Of a stretch of DNA of 64,000 bases, positions 27,097 through 35,195 are shown one piece after another. Each line of letters begins with the position of its first letter. Position 1 is the first letter of the stretch. Source of the stretch: Sphingobium bisphenolivorans (GTDB taxonomy: Bacteria; Pseudomonadota; Alphaproteobacteria; Sphingomonadales; Sphingomonadaceae). The position numbers and the translations under genes were made by a program. Where the stretch lies: contig NZ_ASTG01000020.1 of NCBI RefSeq assembly GCF_000412635.1, positions 1 to 64,000 of the forward strand, written 5' to 3'. Below the pieces are notes generated by a model, which saw only the letters and a program-made list of their open reading frames with translations, had not been told where the DNA came from and made no database searches.

Positions 27097-27225
27097 ACTG
27101 GTCTCATCTGTCCGAACGAGGCCGCTCGACAGGCTGAGGGCTAACGGGGATGAGCTAACGCCATGTCCTCAACGCTGAAAACAGCCGGTGCTTGCACGAA
27201 CTGGTCACCGTCGGAGGTAAGGAAA

Positions 27226-27302
27226 TGGCGCACCCAAGAGGATTCGAACCTCTGGCCTTTGCCTTCGGAGGGCAACGCTCTATCCAGCTGAGCTATGGGT
27301 GC
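27226..27302 (-). tRNA. tRNA-Arg (anticodon CCG)
   Basis: Complete cloverleaf on the minus strand: acceptor GCACCCA/TGGGTGC, D-arm AGCTCAGCTGGATAGAGC, anticodon loop CTCCGAA with anticodon CCG, T-loop GTTCGAATC, discriminator G and an encoded CCA at 27228-27226. Reads codon CGG. Confidence 0.96.
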
Positions 27303-27375
27303 GTGTCGCTGATGCGAAGGGCCGCTTAGCAAAGGCCAATCGTCCGCGCCAGCACCAAATAGCGTCAGGCCGATC

Positions 27376-27768
27376 TTATTTGTGCACTTTCTTCATCGGC
27401 TGGAACTTGCCCAGGCCACAGCTGGCACCGCGCATCAGCGAGGGGCTGCTGTAAAGCACCGTGATGATATCGACGGAGCAGAGCTGTGACAGGCTGGTCT
27501 TGTACGCGAAGCGCCGTTCGAAGCCGAGGCTGGGGCAGCTGTTGGGCAGGATGTTGCGATAAATCCTGTTGCCGTTGACCATGAAATCGATCGTGCGGTC
27601 GTCGCGCACATCGGTGTTCCGGATGGTCTGGAGCGGGATGCAATCGACCGGCTTGCCCGTGGGTACATAAGGGTCGGGCATGGTCTTCGCGACGGCCGGC
27701 GCCACCGTGCCGATGAGGGCGAACGCCAAGGCGACCCGGCGCGCCGTCGATGAGATGTGACTGGACAT
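27376..27768 (-). CDS. Secreted DUF6491-like protein
   Basis: 130-residue exported protein with a signal peptide (ARRVALAFALIGTVAPAVA). The mature part has four cysteines (CIPL; SCPSL; LCSVD; SCGLG) and the segment RNTDVRDDRTIDFMVNGNRI, which resembles the DUF6491 family common in sphingomonads (from memory). Likely a small disulfide-bonded periplasmic protein; function unknown. The start MSSHISS gives the signal peptide; a 14-residue extension upstream is less likely. Confidence 0.7.
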   Translation of the reverse strand: MSSHISSTARRVALAFALIGTVAPAVAKTMPDPYVPTGKPVDCIPLQTIRNTDVRDDRTIDFMVNGNRIYRNILPNSCPSLGFERRFAYKTSLSQLCSVDIITVLYSSPSLMRGASCGLGKFQPMKKVHK

Positions 27769-27870
27769 CTTATTCTCTCCTTTAGCTGCCGATAGTGACG
27801 TCACCGGCACGCATTTTCCATATGGTCCGCCTATATCACGCCATGGCTGAACCGCAGGATAATGCAGCGC

Positions 27871-28527
27871 TCAGGCAGGGGTTGCGGTTCCGGGCGGCGG
27901 CGTCTTCGGCTTGTAGCGGCACAGGTCGGCCACGATGCAGCGCCAGCATTCGGGCCGACGTGCCTTGCAGACATAACGGCCGTGCAGGATCAGCCAGTGA
28001 TGCGCATCGCGGCGGAAGGGGCCGGGCACGCGCTTTTCCAGCTTCAGTTCGACGGCGAGCGGTGTCTTGCCGGGGGCAAGGCCGGTGCGGTTGCCCACGC
28101 GGAAAATATGGGTGTCGACGGCAAAGGCTTCCTGTCCGAAGGCGGTGTTGACCACGACATTTGCCGTCTTGCGTCCCACGCCGGGCAGCGTGGTCAAGAT
28201 GTCGCGATCCTGCGGCACTTGTCCGTCGAAGTCGCGCACCAGGATTTCCGAGAGCGCGATGACGTTAGCCGCCTTGGAATTGAACAGGCCGATGGTCTTG
28301 ATGTGCTGCTTTAGCCCATCCTCTCCGAGTTCGACCATCTGTGCCGGCGTCTCCACCTCCCCGAAGAGGGCGCGGGTCGCCTTGTTGACGCCGACGTCGG
28401 TCGCCTGCGCCGAGAGCACAACCGCGACCAGCAACTGATAATCATTGCCATATTCCAGTTCCGTGCGGGGCGCGGGATTGGCTTCAGCGAGGCGGCTGAA
28501 GAAGTCGAATATCTGGTCCTTCTTCAT
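27871..28527 (-). CDS. nth: Endonuclease III (DNA glycosylase/AP lyase)
   Basis: 218-residue base-excision repair enzyme that removes oxidised pyrimidines and nicks at abasic sites. It has the helix-hairpin-helix LPGVGRKTANVVVN with the catalytic lysine region, the catalytic Asp in VDTHIFRV, and a 4Fe-4S cluster motif near the C-terminus (C-x6-C-x2-C-x5-C from CKARRPEC to LC). It ends with a short Pro/Thr tail. It lies eight bases after dapB and is likely cotranscribed. Confidence 0.96.
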   Translation of the reverse strand: MKKDQIFDFFSRLAEANPAPRTELEYGNDYQLLVAVVLSAQATDVGVNKATRALFGEVETPAQMVELGEDGLKQHIKTIGLFNSKAANVIALSEILVRDFDGQVPQDRDILTTLPGVGRKTANVVVNTAFGQEAFAVDTHIFRVGNRTGLAPGKTPLAVELKLEKRVPGPFRRDAHHWLILHGRYVCKARRPECWRCIVADLCRYKPKTPPPGTATPA

Positions 28528-28535
28528 GGCGGGGG

Positions 28536-29300
28536 CTACAGGCCAAGCACGCCCTTCATGTCATAGCGGCCGGCGGCCTGGCCCTGTAGCCAGCGCGCGC
28601 CCTTGATCGCGCCGCGGGCGAAGATGGTCCGGTTCTCGGCCCGATGGCCGATCTCTATCAGCTCGCCCTCGGTGGCGAAGATCACCTGATGATCGCCCGC
28701 AACCGAGCCGCCGCGCAGGGCCGCAAAGCCGATCGCGCCGGCTGCGCGCGCACCGGTTATGCCGTCGCGGCCGCTTTCTTTCTTGTCGGCAAGGGTGATG
28801 CCACGTCCGCGCGCCGCTGCTTCGCCCAGCAGCAGCGCCGTGCCGGAGGGAGCGTCCACCTTGTGCCGGTGATGCATTTCGACAATCTCGATGTCCCAAT
28901 CATCGCCGAGCCGGGACGCCGCCTGCTCGACCAGGGCCGCGAGCAGATTGACCCCCAGCGAGGTGTTGCCGGTCTGCAGGATGGGGATGTGCTTCGCAGC
29001 CCGATCTATCAATTGATGATGCGTGGCCTCCAGCCCGGTCGTGCCGATGAGGATGGGCTTCTTCGCGACGAGGCAGGCGTCGAGATGGGCGGAAAGCGCG
29101 CCAGGGACGGAGAAATCGATGAGGACGTCGCTCCGTCCGGCAAGCGCCTTCGGATCGGTGGTGATGGCGATACCGGGCGCGAGTTCGCCGGTACCATCCC
29201 GATCGGTGCCGCCCGCGATCTCAAGCCCCGCCTCGATCGCGACCTGCGCAATGGCCCGTCCCATGCGGCCGGCCGCGCCGAAGATACCGATCCTGCACAT
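28536..29300 (-). CDS. dapB: 4-hydroxy-tetrahydrodipicolinate reductase DapB
   Basis: 254-residue NAD(P)H-dependent enzyme of the diaminopimelate/lysine pathway. Rossmann motif IGIFGAAGRMGRAI, cofactor segment FSVPGAL, catalytic-site MHHRHKVDAPSGTAL (His-His and Lys), and GARAAGAIGFAALRGG are all present. The start MCRIGIFG at 29300 gives standard length; the frame extends another 23 codons upstream without similarity. Provides meso-DAP for peptidoglycan and lysine. Confidence 0.96.
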   Translation of the reverse strand: MCRIGIFGAAGRMGRAIAQVAIEAGLEIAGGTDRDGTGELAPGIAITTDPKALAGRSDVLIDFSVPGALSAHLDACLVAKKPILIGTTGLEATHHQLIDRAAKHIPILQTGNTSLGVNLLAALVEQAASRLGDDWDIEIVEMHHRHKVDAPSGTALLLGEAAARGRGITLADKKESGRDGITGARAAGAIGFAALRGGSVAGDHQVIFATEGELIEIGHRAENRTIFARGAIKGARWLQGQAAGRYDMKGVLGL

Positions 29301-29423
29301 CTCTGTCTCAATACCCCGTTTCAAGTCAGGAGGGCGGATGCCAGAGCGGATCGCCTTTGTCATCCCCAAGAAGTCCGGCAGCTTCGGTTGGCAGCCCGGT
29401 GCCGATCGGGCTAAGCGTCTCTC

Positions 29424-30122
29424 ATGGACGATATTCGCAACATTGTGATCCTGACCGGCGCGGGCATTTCGGCCGAGAGCGGCCTTGCCACCTTTCGTGG
29501 GCCGGACGGCCTATGGGAAGGGCATCGCGTCGAGGATGTATGCACGCCGGAGGCTTTGGCGCGGGACACCGCGCTGGTGCACCGGTTCTACGACGAGCGG
29601 CGGGCGAGGTTGCGGGAGGTCGAGCCCAATGCTGCGCATGAGGCGCTGGCCGCGCTGGATGCCCAGTGGCCGGGCGAGTTGCTGATCGTGACCCAGAATG
29701 TCGATGACCTGCATGAACGGGCCGGAGCGCGCCGGCTGATCCATATGCACGGGGGATTATGCTCGGCGCTGTGCGCAGCCTGTGGGAAGGCGAAGCCGTG
29801 GGCCGATCCCTTGCCGCCCGCGACGGTCTGTGACGGCTGCGGCAGGGCGGCTCTGCGGCCCGACATCGTCTTCTTCGGCGAAATGCCCTACGAGATGGAC
29901 CGCATCGATGAGGCGCTGCGGCGGGCGGATTTGTTTGTTTCCGTCGGCACGTCGGGAGCGGTCTATCCGGCGGCGGGTTTCGTGCAGACCGCGCGCTACG
30001 CGGGCGCACGGACGATCGAACTCAATCTGGAACCTTCGGCCGGCAGCTTCTATTTCGAGGAGAGCCGGATGGGACCCGCGACCGAACTGGTGCCCGCATT
30101 GGTACGGGAGTTGCTGGCATGA
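29424..30122 (+). CDS. cobB: NAD-dependent protein deacylase (sirtuin, CobB type)
   Basis: 232-residue class III sirtuin. Motifs: LTGAGISAESGLATFRG (NAD binding), TQNVDDLHERAG, the catalytic histidine in IHMHGG, and four cysteines in two pairs (about residues 112-140: CAAC and CDGC) for structural zinc. It removes acyl groups from lysines such as that of acetyl-CoA synthetase. It is divergent from dapB, and its last 73 bases overlap the 3' end of the antisense fecR-like gene. Confidence 0.93.
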   Translation: MDDIRNIVILTGAGISAESGLATFRGPDGLWEGHRVEDVCTPEALARDTALVHRFYDERRARLREVEPNAAHEALAALDAQWPGELLIVTQNVDDLHERAGARRLIHMHGGLCSALCAACGKAKPWADPLPPATVCDGCGRAALRPDIVFFGEMPYEMDRIDEALRRADLFVSVGTSGAVYPAAGFVQTARYAGARTIELNLEPSAGSFYFEESRMGPATELVPALVRELLA

Positions 30123-31147
30123 TGCGGGGCGAACCGTTCATCATCATATAGCAGCATCACCGAACCGTCCTGACCATTCACGGCGCGAACGGGAAGGCTT
30201 TGCTCCAGCGCAGCCAGGAACTGTCTGCTATCGCCAATCCCGAAGCTGCCGGCGGTGCGCAGCGATGAAACGCGGGTGTCGCCGATCAGGATGGGCGCCG
30301 TGCGATAGCGGTTGAACTCGCTCGCCGCCTGCTCGATCGTTTCGCCGTTCAGCCGCACCAGATGGTTGCGCCAGGCGAGACGCTGGCTGATGAGGGGTGG
30401 GTCGAGCCGCGTGGGAGAAATGTTTCTGGGCTGGATGACGGCGCCCGCACCCGCGCCGACCTGTTGCCGGGCGTTGGCATTCACGCTGACGGCGACGGCT
30501 CCGCGCGTGACGGTTAGTTCGGTGAGGGAAGGGCGGAGGCGGACGTTGAACGCCGTGCCGGTGGCCCGGATTGCGGCCGAGCGCGCCTCGACATCGAAGG
30601 GCCGGCGAGGGTCATGAGCGACCTCGAAAGAGGCCTCGCCCTTCAGCAGCCGCACCTTTCGGCCCAGGTCGGTGAAGCGCACCTCGGCGGCGCTGTCGCT
30701 GTTCAGGTGAAGGAGCGAGCCGTCGGCCAGCCGTATGTCCCTGATCTCGCCCGTCCGGCTTTCATAGCGCTCGACGCCGGAGAAGGTGTAGATGGTGACG
30801 ATGGCGGCGGCGGCGAAGAGGGCGACGGCGATCGCGGCGACGATCATGATGTTGCGCGACAGGCGGCGCTGCTGTTCCTCGCTGGCGATGGCTTCAAGCG
30901 GGGGCAGCTTTACTTCGGCAGCGGCGCTCTTCAGCCGTTCCGTGGCTTCCCATGCGGATTCGGCGCGGGCGAAGGCGAGGGCGTGGCGCGGGTCCGATTC
31001 CACCCAGGCGCAGATTTCCGCTTCATCCTGCGGGCTGGGCTCGCTGTTAAGCCTTGCCAGCAGGCGCGCGGCTTCCTGCTCTATCTGCGCCCAGTCGGTG
31101 CCTGATCCTGATCCCGACCCCTGCACGTTCGAAATCCGTTTCCTCAC
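30050..31147 (-). CDS. fecR: FecR-family anti-sigma/transmembrane sensor
   Basis: 365-residue single-pass inner-membrane protein that controls the upstream ECF sigma factor. Order: N-terminal DUF4880-like cytosolic part (ARLNSEPSPQDEAEICAWV), one transmembrane helix at about residues 100-121, the periplasmic FecR domain (LADGSLLHLNSDSAAEVRF, LLKGEASFEVAHDPRRPFDV), and a C-terminal DUF4974-type domain. The start overlaps the sigma gene by 101 bases, an unusually long overlap. The 3' end overlaps cobB by 73 bases. No TonB receptor gene follows. Confidence 0.88.
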   Translation of the reverse strand: MRKRISNVQGSGSGSGTDWAQIEQEAARLLARLNSEPSPQDEAEICAWVESDPRHALAFARAESAWEATERLKSAAAEVKLPPLEAIASEEQQRRLSRNIMIVAAIAVALFAAAAIVTIYTFSGVERYESRTGEIRDIRLADGSLLHLNSDSAAEVRFTDLGRKVRLLKGEASFEVAHDPRRPFDVEARSAAIRATGTAFNVRLRPSLTELTVTRGAVAVSVNANARQQVGAGAGAVIQPRNISPTRLDPPLISQRLAWRNHLVRLNGETIEQAASEFNRYRTAPILIGDTRVSSLRTAGSFGIGDSRQFLAALEQSLPVRAVNGQDGSVMLLYDDERFAPHHASNSRTNAGTSSVAGPIRLSSK

Positions 31148-31649
31148 GTTCCGCCCAAGCCCGCATAACCAATGCGATGGCTTTGGCCAGATGTTTTTCT
31201 ACCGTAGAAACGGACAGCGACATTTCCTCCGCTATCTCGAGCATGGATTTGTCGTGGATGCGGCGCAGGATGAAGACGCGGCGGCACTGGGTCGGCAGCG
31301 TTTCCACGATGGTTTCCACCTGCCGCAGCGCTTCGCGTGCATGGAGTTGCGCCTCGACATTATCCTGGCCCTGCAGCAGCTCGAGGTCGGCGATCGTCTC
31401 GAAGCTGACGACCTTGTTCCGCCGCGCCGTGTCGATCACCAGATTGCGAGCGATGGTGAACAGATAGGCGCGGCCCGTCGTCACATTTTCCCAGTTTTCC
31501 GTGGCATAGGCGCGCGTAAGCACCTCCGCCACCATATCTTCCAATTCATGCGTGGACGGGAGTATCCGCCTCAGCCGCCCGCGGAGAGCAGCTTCCTGTG
31601 GTAAGATAACCGTCTTGAACCAATCCAGTTTAGCGCGAACCTTGTGCAC
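31047..31649 (-). CDS. ECF sigma factor, FecI-like
   Basis: 200-residue extracytoplasmic-function sigma factor. Region 2 is visible (LEDMVAEVLTRAYATENWEN, RAYLFTIARNLVIDTARR) and region 4 has the helix-turn-helix MLEIAEEMSLSVSTVEKHL. Paired with the FecR-like sensor it fits the FecI/FecR iron-siderophore class. The C-terminal 30 residues (after ETDFERAG) lie in the overlap with the sensor gene and are unlike the family; they may be dispensable. The regulated TonB receptor is not in this window. Confidence 0.9.
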   Translation of the reverse strand: MHKVRAKLDWFKTVILPQEAALRGRLRRILPSTHELEDMVAEVLTRAYATENWENVTTGRAYLFTIARNLVIDTARRNKVVSFETIADLELLQGQDNVEAQLHAREALRQVETIVETLPTQCRRVFILRRIHDKSMLEIAEEMSLSVSTVEKHLAKAIALVMRAWAEREETDFERAGVGIRIRHRLGADRAGSRAPAGKA

Positions 31650-31812
31650 GTTGACCCCCTTGATGTCAGCCGCGCCTCTCCCGCTATTTCATGTGTTTGT
31701 CACAGTTCAACCATGCTTGCAGGGGCCTGTCCAGCGGTAGCAGGAATAAGCTTTCCCCTTTTTGTGGAAAGGCTTTCCTGTTGTGGCCGGATCGCATCAA
31801 TCTGTATCATCC

Positions 31813-31989
31813 TCAGCCCGGCGGCAGTTCGGGAATGGATCGGTCGGGCTGGTCGTAATCGGGGTTCTGCGGGACGATTTCGGGCGGTTCACCCGCGGGC
31901 GTTTCGTCCGGCGTGGAAGGAGCGGGGGTTTCGGGCGGGGATTGCGGCTCGATCCGGTCGGGCGGGGGGATGTCGGGCTGGGTCGCCAT
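31813..31989 (-). CDS. Small Pro-rich protein, sphingomonad type
   Basis: 58-residue acidic, Pro-rich protein (MATQPDIPPPDRIEPQSPPE start). No domain, signal peptide or membrane segment; likely disordered. Short proteins with this N-terminus and ending in Pro-rich text recur in sphingomonads (memory-based, not checked). The ATG at 31989 is supported by AGGAGAG upstream. Function unknown. Confidence 0.6.
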   Translation of the reverse strand: MATQPDIPPPDRIEPQSPPETPAPSTPDETPAGEPPEIVPQNPDYDQPDRSIPELPPG

Positions 31990-32049
31990 GATAGTCTCTC
32001 CTGTTGAAACAGAGGTACGTTTGGCTGGCAAGATGGGTTCCCGCCTGAC

Positions 32050-32069
32050 TTATCCACCGGTTATCCACA
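32050..32069 (+). promoter_or_regulatory. Two tandem DnaA-box-like sequences
   Basis: TTATCCACC (32050-32058) and TTATCCACA (32061-32069, a perfect R1-type DnaA box) in direct orientation, start points 11 bases apart. They lie between the small Pro-rich gene and tRNA-Leu, upstream of the tRNA promoter. Confidence 0.55.
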
Positions 32070-32086
32070 GGCTTGACCCGGGGGCC

Positions 32087-32115
32087 TTGCTTCGCGGCAC
32101 TCTTTTCTCTATGCC
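32087..32115 (+). promoter_or_regulatory. Promoter of tRNA-Leu
   Basis: TTGCTT (32087-32092) and TATGCC (32110-32115) at 17-base spacing, about 20 bases before the tRNA 5' end. A typical position; the hexamers are moderate matches. Confidence 0.4.
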
Positions 32116-32134
32116 GCGCCGACCGGCGACCGAT

Positions 32135-32219
32135 GCGGGCGTGGCGAAATTGGTAGACGCGCCAGATTTAGGTTCTGGTATCGCAAGATGTGGGGGTTCG
32201 AGTCCCTTCGCCCGCACCA
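32135..32219 (+). tRNA. tRNA-Leu (anticodon UAG)
   Basis: 85-nt class II tRNA. Acceptor GCGGGCG/CGCCCGC, anticodon loop TTTAGGT with anticodon TAG, a variable arm around ATCGCAAGATGT, T-loop GTTCGAGTC, and an encoded CCA at 32217-32219. Reads CUA and other CUN codons. Confidence 0.96.
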
Positions 32220-32286
32220 GTGCGCCAGACTGATGGAAGCGCAGGCGCCAACGAAATTCAGCTGAAGAAAGCGTTTGAGAGAAGAG

Positions 32287-33891
32287 ATGCAGACTGTCGA
32301 GACGTTGAACGAGGGCCTGAAGCGCGCCTACACCGTGACCATCACGTCGAAGGACATCGACGCCCGCGTCGAGAAGGAAGTGGCCGCGATCGCGCCGCAG
32401 GTGCGGATGCCCGGCTTCCGCCCCGGCAAGGTGCCCGCCAATCTTGTCAAGAAGATGCACGGCGAATCGTTGCAGCGCGACGCGCTCAACAGCTCGATCC
32501 AGGACAGCATCCAGAAGCTGATCGCCGACAACAAGCTGCGTCCCGCGATGCAGCCTTCGGTCGAACTGGACGAAGGTTTCGAGTTCGGCAAGGACGCAGA
32601 GGTCAAGGTTGCTCTCGAAGTGCTGCCGGAGATCGCCGCGCCGAGCATCGAAGGCCTGAAGCTGGAGCGCCTGACCGCCGAGATCGAAGACGCGAAGGTC
32701 GATGAAGCCGCTGGCCGCATCGCTACCCAGCAGGGCGCGCTGGAGGAGCATCCCGCGAGCCACAAGGCGAAGGACGGCGACACGCTGACCATCGATTTCG
32801 TGGGCAAGATCGACGGCGAAGCCTTCGAGGGCGGTTCGGCCGAAGATGTGAAGCTGAAGATCGGTTCGGGCCAGTTCATCCCCGGCTTCGAAGAGCAGCT
32901 GACCGGCGTCAAAAAGGGCGACGAGAAGACCATCAGCGTCACCTTCCCGGAAGATTATGGCGCGGCTCACCTCGCCGGCAAGGAAGCGACCTTCGACGTG
33001 ACCGTCAAGGCGATCCTGGATGCCGACAAGCCCAAGCTGGACGATGATTTCGCCAAGTCGCTCGGCCTGGAAGGGCTCGACAAGCTGAAGGAACTGCTCA
33101 AGGGGCAGATCGAGCAGGAACATAACGGCCTGACCCGTACCTATATGAAGCGCAAGCTGCTCGACCAGCTGGCCGCTTCGCACGACTTCGATGTGCCGCC
33201 GAGCATGGTCGAAGCCGAGTTCAACCAGATCTGGGCGCAGCTTCAGCATGAGGCCAGCCATGAGGAAGATCCCGAAGCGGCCCTCAAGGAAATGGAAGCG
33301 GAGAAGGAAGATTATCGCGCCATCGCCGTGCGTCGCGTCCGTCTGGGCCTGCTGCTTTCCGAAATCGGCCAGGCGAACGGCGTCGTCGTTTCCGATCAGG
33401 AGATGAACCGGCTCATCATGCAGGCCGCGCAGCAGTACAGCCCGCAGGACCGCGAGCGCTTCGTGCAATATGTCCGTCAGGACCCGATGGCCGCCGCTCA
33501 GCTGCGCGCCCCGCTGTACGAAGACAAGGTCGTCGATTTCCTGTTCGAAAAGGCGGAGATCACCGATCGCACCGTGACCCGCGAAGAGCTGGAAGCCGCG
33601 ATCGAGGCGGAAGATGGCGACCTGAAGCCGCACGTCCATGGCCCGGGCTGTGGTCATGACCATGATCATGACGAGAAGCCGAAGGCGAAAAAGGCCGCTC
33701 CCAAGAAGAAGGCTGCCGAGGCTGAAGATGCTCCCGCCGCCGAGGAAGCTGCTGAAGCCGCGCCCAAGAAGGCGCCGGCCAAGAAGGCTGCCGCCAAGAA
33801 GGACGAAGCTGTAGCTGAGGAAGCCGCTGCCGACGAAAAGCCCAAGGCGAAGAAGGCTCCCGCCAAGAAGGCTGCCGCAAAGGCTGAATAA
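32287..33891 (+). CDS. tig: Trigger factor, with long His/Lys/Ala tail
   Basis: 534-residue ribosome-associated chaperone and prolyl isomerase. The N-terminal ribosome-binding domain contains MPGFRPGKVP (the signature loop with the FRxGKxP motif), the FKBP-type domain spans about residues 150-245 (GDTLTIDFVGKIDGEAFEGG), and the C-terminal chaperone arms follow. About residue 449 onward the protein carries a non-standard tail: HVHGPGCGHDHDHDEKPKAK and then repeated Lys-Pro-Lys-Ala/Ala-Lys-Lys segments like a histone-H1 tail. Normal trigger factors are about 430-450 residues, so the extra 85 residues are additional. Start MQTVETLNEG. A strong terminator follows. Confidence 0.95.
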   Translation: MQTVETLNEGLKRAYTVTITSKDIDARVEKEVAAIAPQVRMPGFRPGKVPANLVKKMHGESLQRDALNSSIQDSIQKLIADNKLRPAMQPSVELDEGFEFGKDAEVKVALEVLPEIAAPSIEGLKLERLTAEIEDAKVDEAAGRIATQQGALEEHPASHKAKDGDTLTIDFVGKIDGEAFEGGSAEDVKLKIGSGQFIPGFEEQLTGVKKGDEKTISVTFPEDYGAAHLAGKEATFDVTVKAILDADKPKLDDDFAKSLGLEGLDKLKELLKGQIEQEHNGLTRTYMKRKLLDQLAASHDFDVPPSMVEAEFNQIWAQLQHEASHEEDPEAALKEMEAEKEDYRAIAVRRVRLGLLLSEIGQANGVVVSDQEMNRLIMQAAQQYSPQDRERFVQYVRQDPMAAAQLRAPLYEDKVVDFLFEKAEITDRTVTREELEAAIEAEDGDLKPHVHGPGCGHDHDHDEKPKAKKAAPKKKAAEAEDAPAAEEAAEAAPKKAPAKKAAAKKDEAVAEEAAADEKPKAKKAPAKKAAAKAE

Positions 33892-33913
33892 GGCCGATTT
33901 GGCCCGGATGGAT

Positions 33914-33949
33914 AAGCGCCCGGCTTCGCGAGGAAGCGCGGGCGCTTTT
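33914..33949 (+). terminator. Intrinsic terminator of tig
   Basis: Outer stem AAGCGCCCG (33914-33922) / CGGGCGCTT (33939-33947) and inner stem GCTTC / GAAGC, followed by TTTTC. It ends the tig transcript before the glycosyltransferase gene. Confidence 0.88.
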
Positions 33950-34024
33950 CATTTCTGCTGCGTCATGGCAGACGATATCTTAATCACATCCGTTCAAATG
34001 GGACGTGAGCAACGGGGGCAGCGT

Positions 34025-34044
34025 GCTCCTGCGAAGGCAGGAGC
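34025..34044. repeat. REP-like hairpin GCTCCTGC/GCAGGAGC
   Basis: 8-bp inverted repeat GCTCCTGC (34025-34032) / GCAGGAGC (34037-34044) around GAAG, flanked by GTG and CCC. This motif type is common as a dispersed repeat in sphingomonad intergenic DNA. It lies between tig's terminator and the next gene. Confidence 0.6.
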
Positions 34045-34124
34045 CCGGACCCGCCGCTTGGGCCGGTTCCCTCGCAGGACTGCGAAGCTCTGTTAGACTG
34101 GGCGGCAAAAAGGTTTTCGGGCAG

Positions 34125-35102
34125 ATGAAGGAATTTCCGGCAGTGGAGAGCGGTGAGGGGATCGCCACGCCGCGCATCGCGGTGATCCTGCCCTGCTATA
34201 ACGAGGCGGGTGCGATCGTGCAGACGGTGGAGGATTTCCGCCGCGCGCTACCGTCCGCGGAAATCTACGTCTTCGACAATAACAGCAGCGATGGCAGCCA
34301 TGAACTGGCGACGGGCGCGGGAGCCATTGTCCGCCGCGTGTCGCAGCAGGGCAAGGGGCATGTCGTGCGCCGCATGTTCGCGGATGTCGATGCGGACATC
34401 TATATCATGGCCGATGGCGATGCGACCTATGAGGCGGCTGCAGCGCCCCGGATGGTCGCGGCGATGCTGGAAGACAATCTCGACATGGTCGTCGGCGCTC
34501 GAAAAAGCGAGATCGAGGAAGCCTATCGCAAGGGGCACCGCTTCGGCAATTGGGCGCTAACCAGCCTGCTCAAGCAGCTTTTCGGCCGCAGCTTCACCGA
34601 TATCCTTTCCGGCTATCGGGTTTTTTCCCGTCGCTTCGTCAAGAGCTTCCCCGTGCTTTCCGCCGGGTTCGAGATCGAGACGGAGATCAGCGTCCACGCG
34701 CTGGAACTCGCCATGCCCGTGGCGGAGGTGGTGACCGCCTATGGCGCGCGGCCGGAAGGGTCGGTCAGCAAGCTTTCCACCTATCGCGATGGTTGGCGCA
34801 TCCTCCGGACGATCATCACCCTGTATCGCATCGAGCGGCCGATCCTGTTTTTCGGCGTCATCGCCGCTCTGCTGGCGGTGACAGGGCTGGTACTGGCGGA
34901 ACCGCTTGTGGTCACCTATCTTCGCACTGGCCTCGTGCCGCGCTTTCCGACGGCGATCCTGGTGACGGGGCTCATGATCCTCGCCACGCTTTCGGGCATG
35001 TGCGGCCTGATCCTGGACACGGTGGTGCGGGGGCGGCGGGAGGTAAGGCGGCTCGCCTATCTTGCATTCCGCGCTCCGTCCGACTTCGCGCGCCGGGACT
35101 GA
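34125..35102 (+). CDS. GT2 glycosyltransferase with C-terminal membrane helices (DPM1/GtrB-like)
   Basis: 325-residue enzyme resembling polyprenyl-phosphate sugar transferases. The GT-A domain contains AVILPCYNEAGAIV, the DNNSSDGS motif and MADGDATYE (the DxD equivalent), and the later SGYRVFSRRFVKS is typical of the family. The C-terminal 90 residues hold two transmembrane helices (about residues 240-262 and 275-300) that would anchor it in the inner membrane. Likely loads a sugar onto undecaprenyl or dolichyl phosphate for lipid or wall glycosylation. The start MKEFPAVESG is uncertain. The enzyme interrupts the usual tig-clpP-clpX order. Confidence 0.78.
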   Translation: MKEFPAVESGEGIATPRIAVILPCYNEAGAIVQTVEDFRRALPSAEIYVFDNNSSDGSHELATGAGAIVRRVSQQGKGHVVRRMFADVDADIYIMADGDATYEAAAAPRMVAAMLEDNLDMVVGARKSEIEEAYRKGHRFGNWALTSLLKQLFGRSFTDILSGYRVFSRRFVKSFPVLSAGFEIETEISVHALELAMPVAEVVTAYGARPEGSVSKLSTYRDGWRILRTIITLYRIERPILFFGVIAALLAVTGLVLAEPLVVTYLRTGLVPRFPTAILVTGLMILATLSGMCGLILDTVVRGRREVRRLAYLAFRAPSDFARRD

Positions 35103-35130
35103 AACAACCGATCTGCGTTGCACGCGCCCC

Positions 35131-35159
35131 CTTGAACAGTCTGTCTTTTGTCCCGATGT
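35131..35159 (+). promoter_or_regulatory. Sigma-32 (RpoH)-type promoter of clpP
   Basis: CTTGAA (35131-35136) and CCCGATGT (35152-35159) with a 15-base spacer, nearly the sigma-32 consensus CTTGAA-N13-17-CCCATNT. It ends about 37 bases before the clpP start and just after the upstream stop. The rpoH gene is also in this window. Confidence 0.65.
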
Positions 35160-35195
35160 AGTGGACGGGCAAAAGCAACCACCCGAAAGAGCAAA

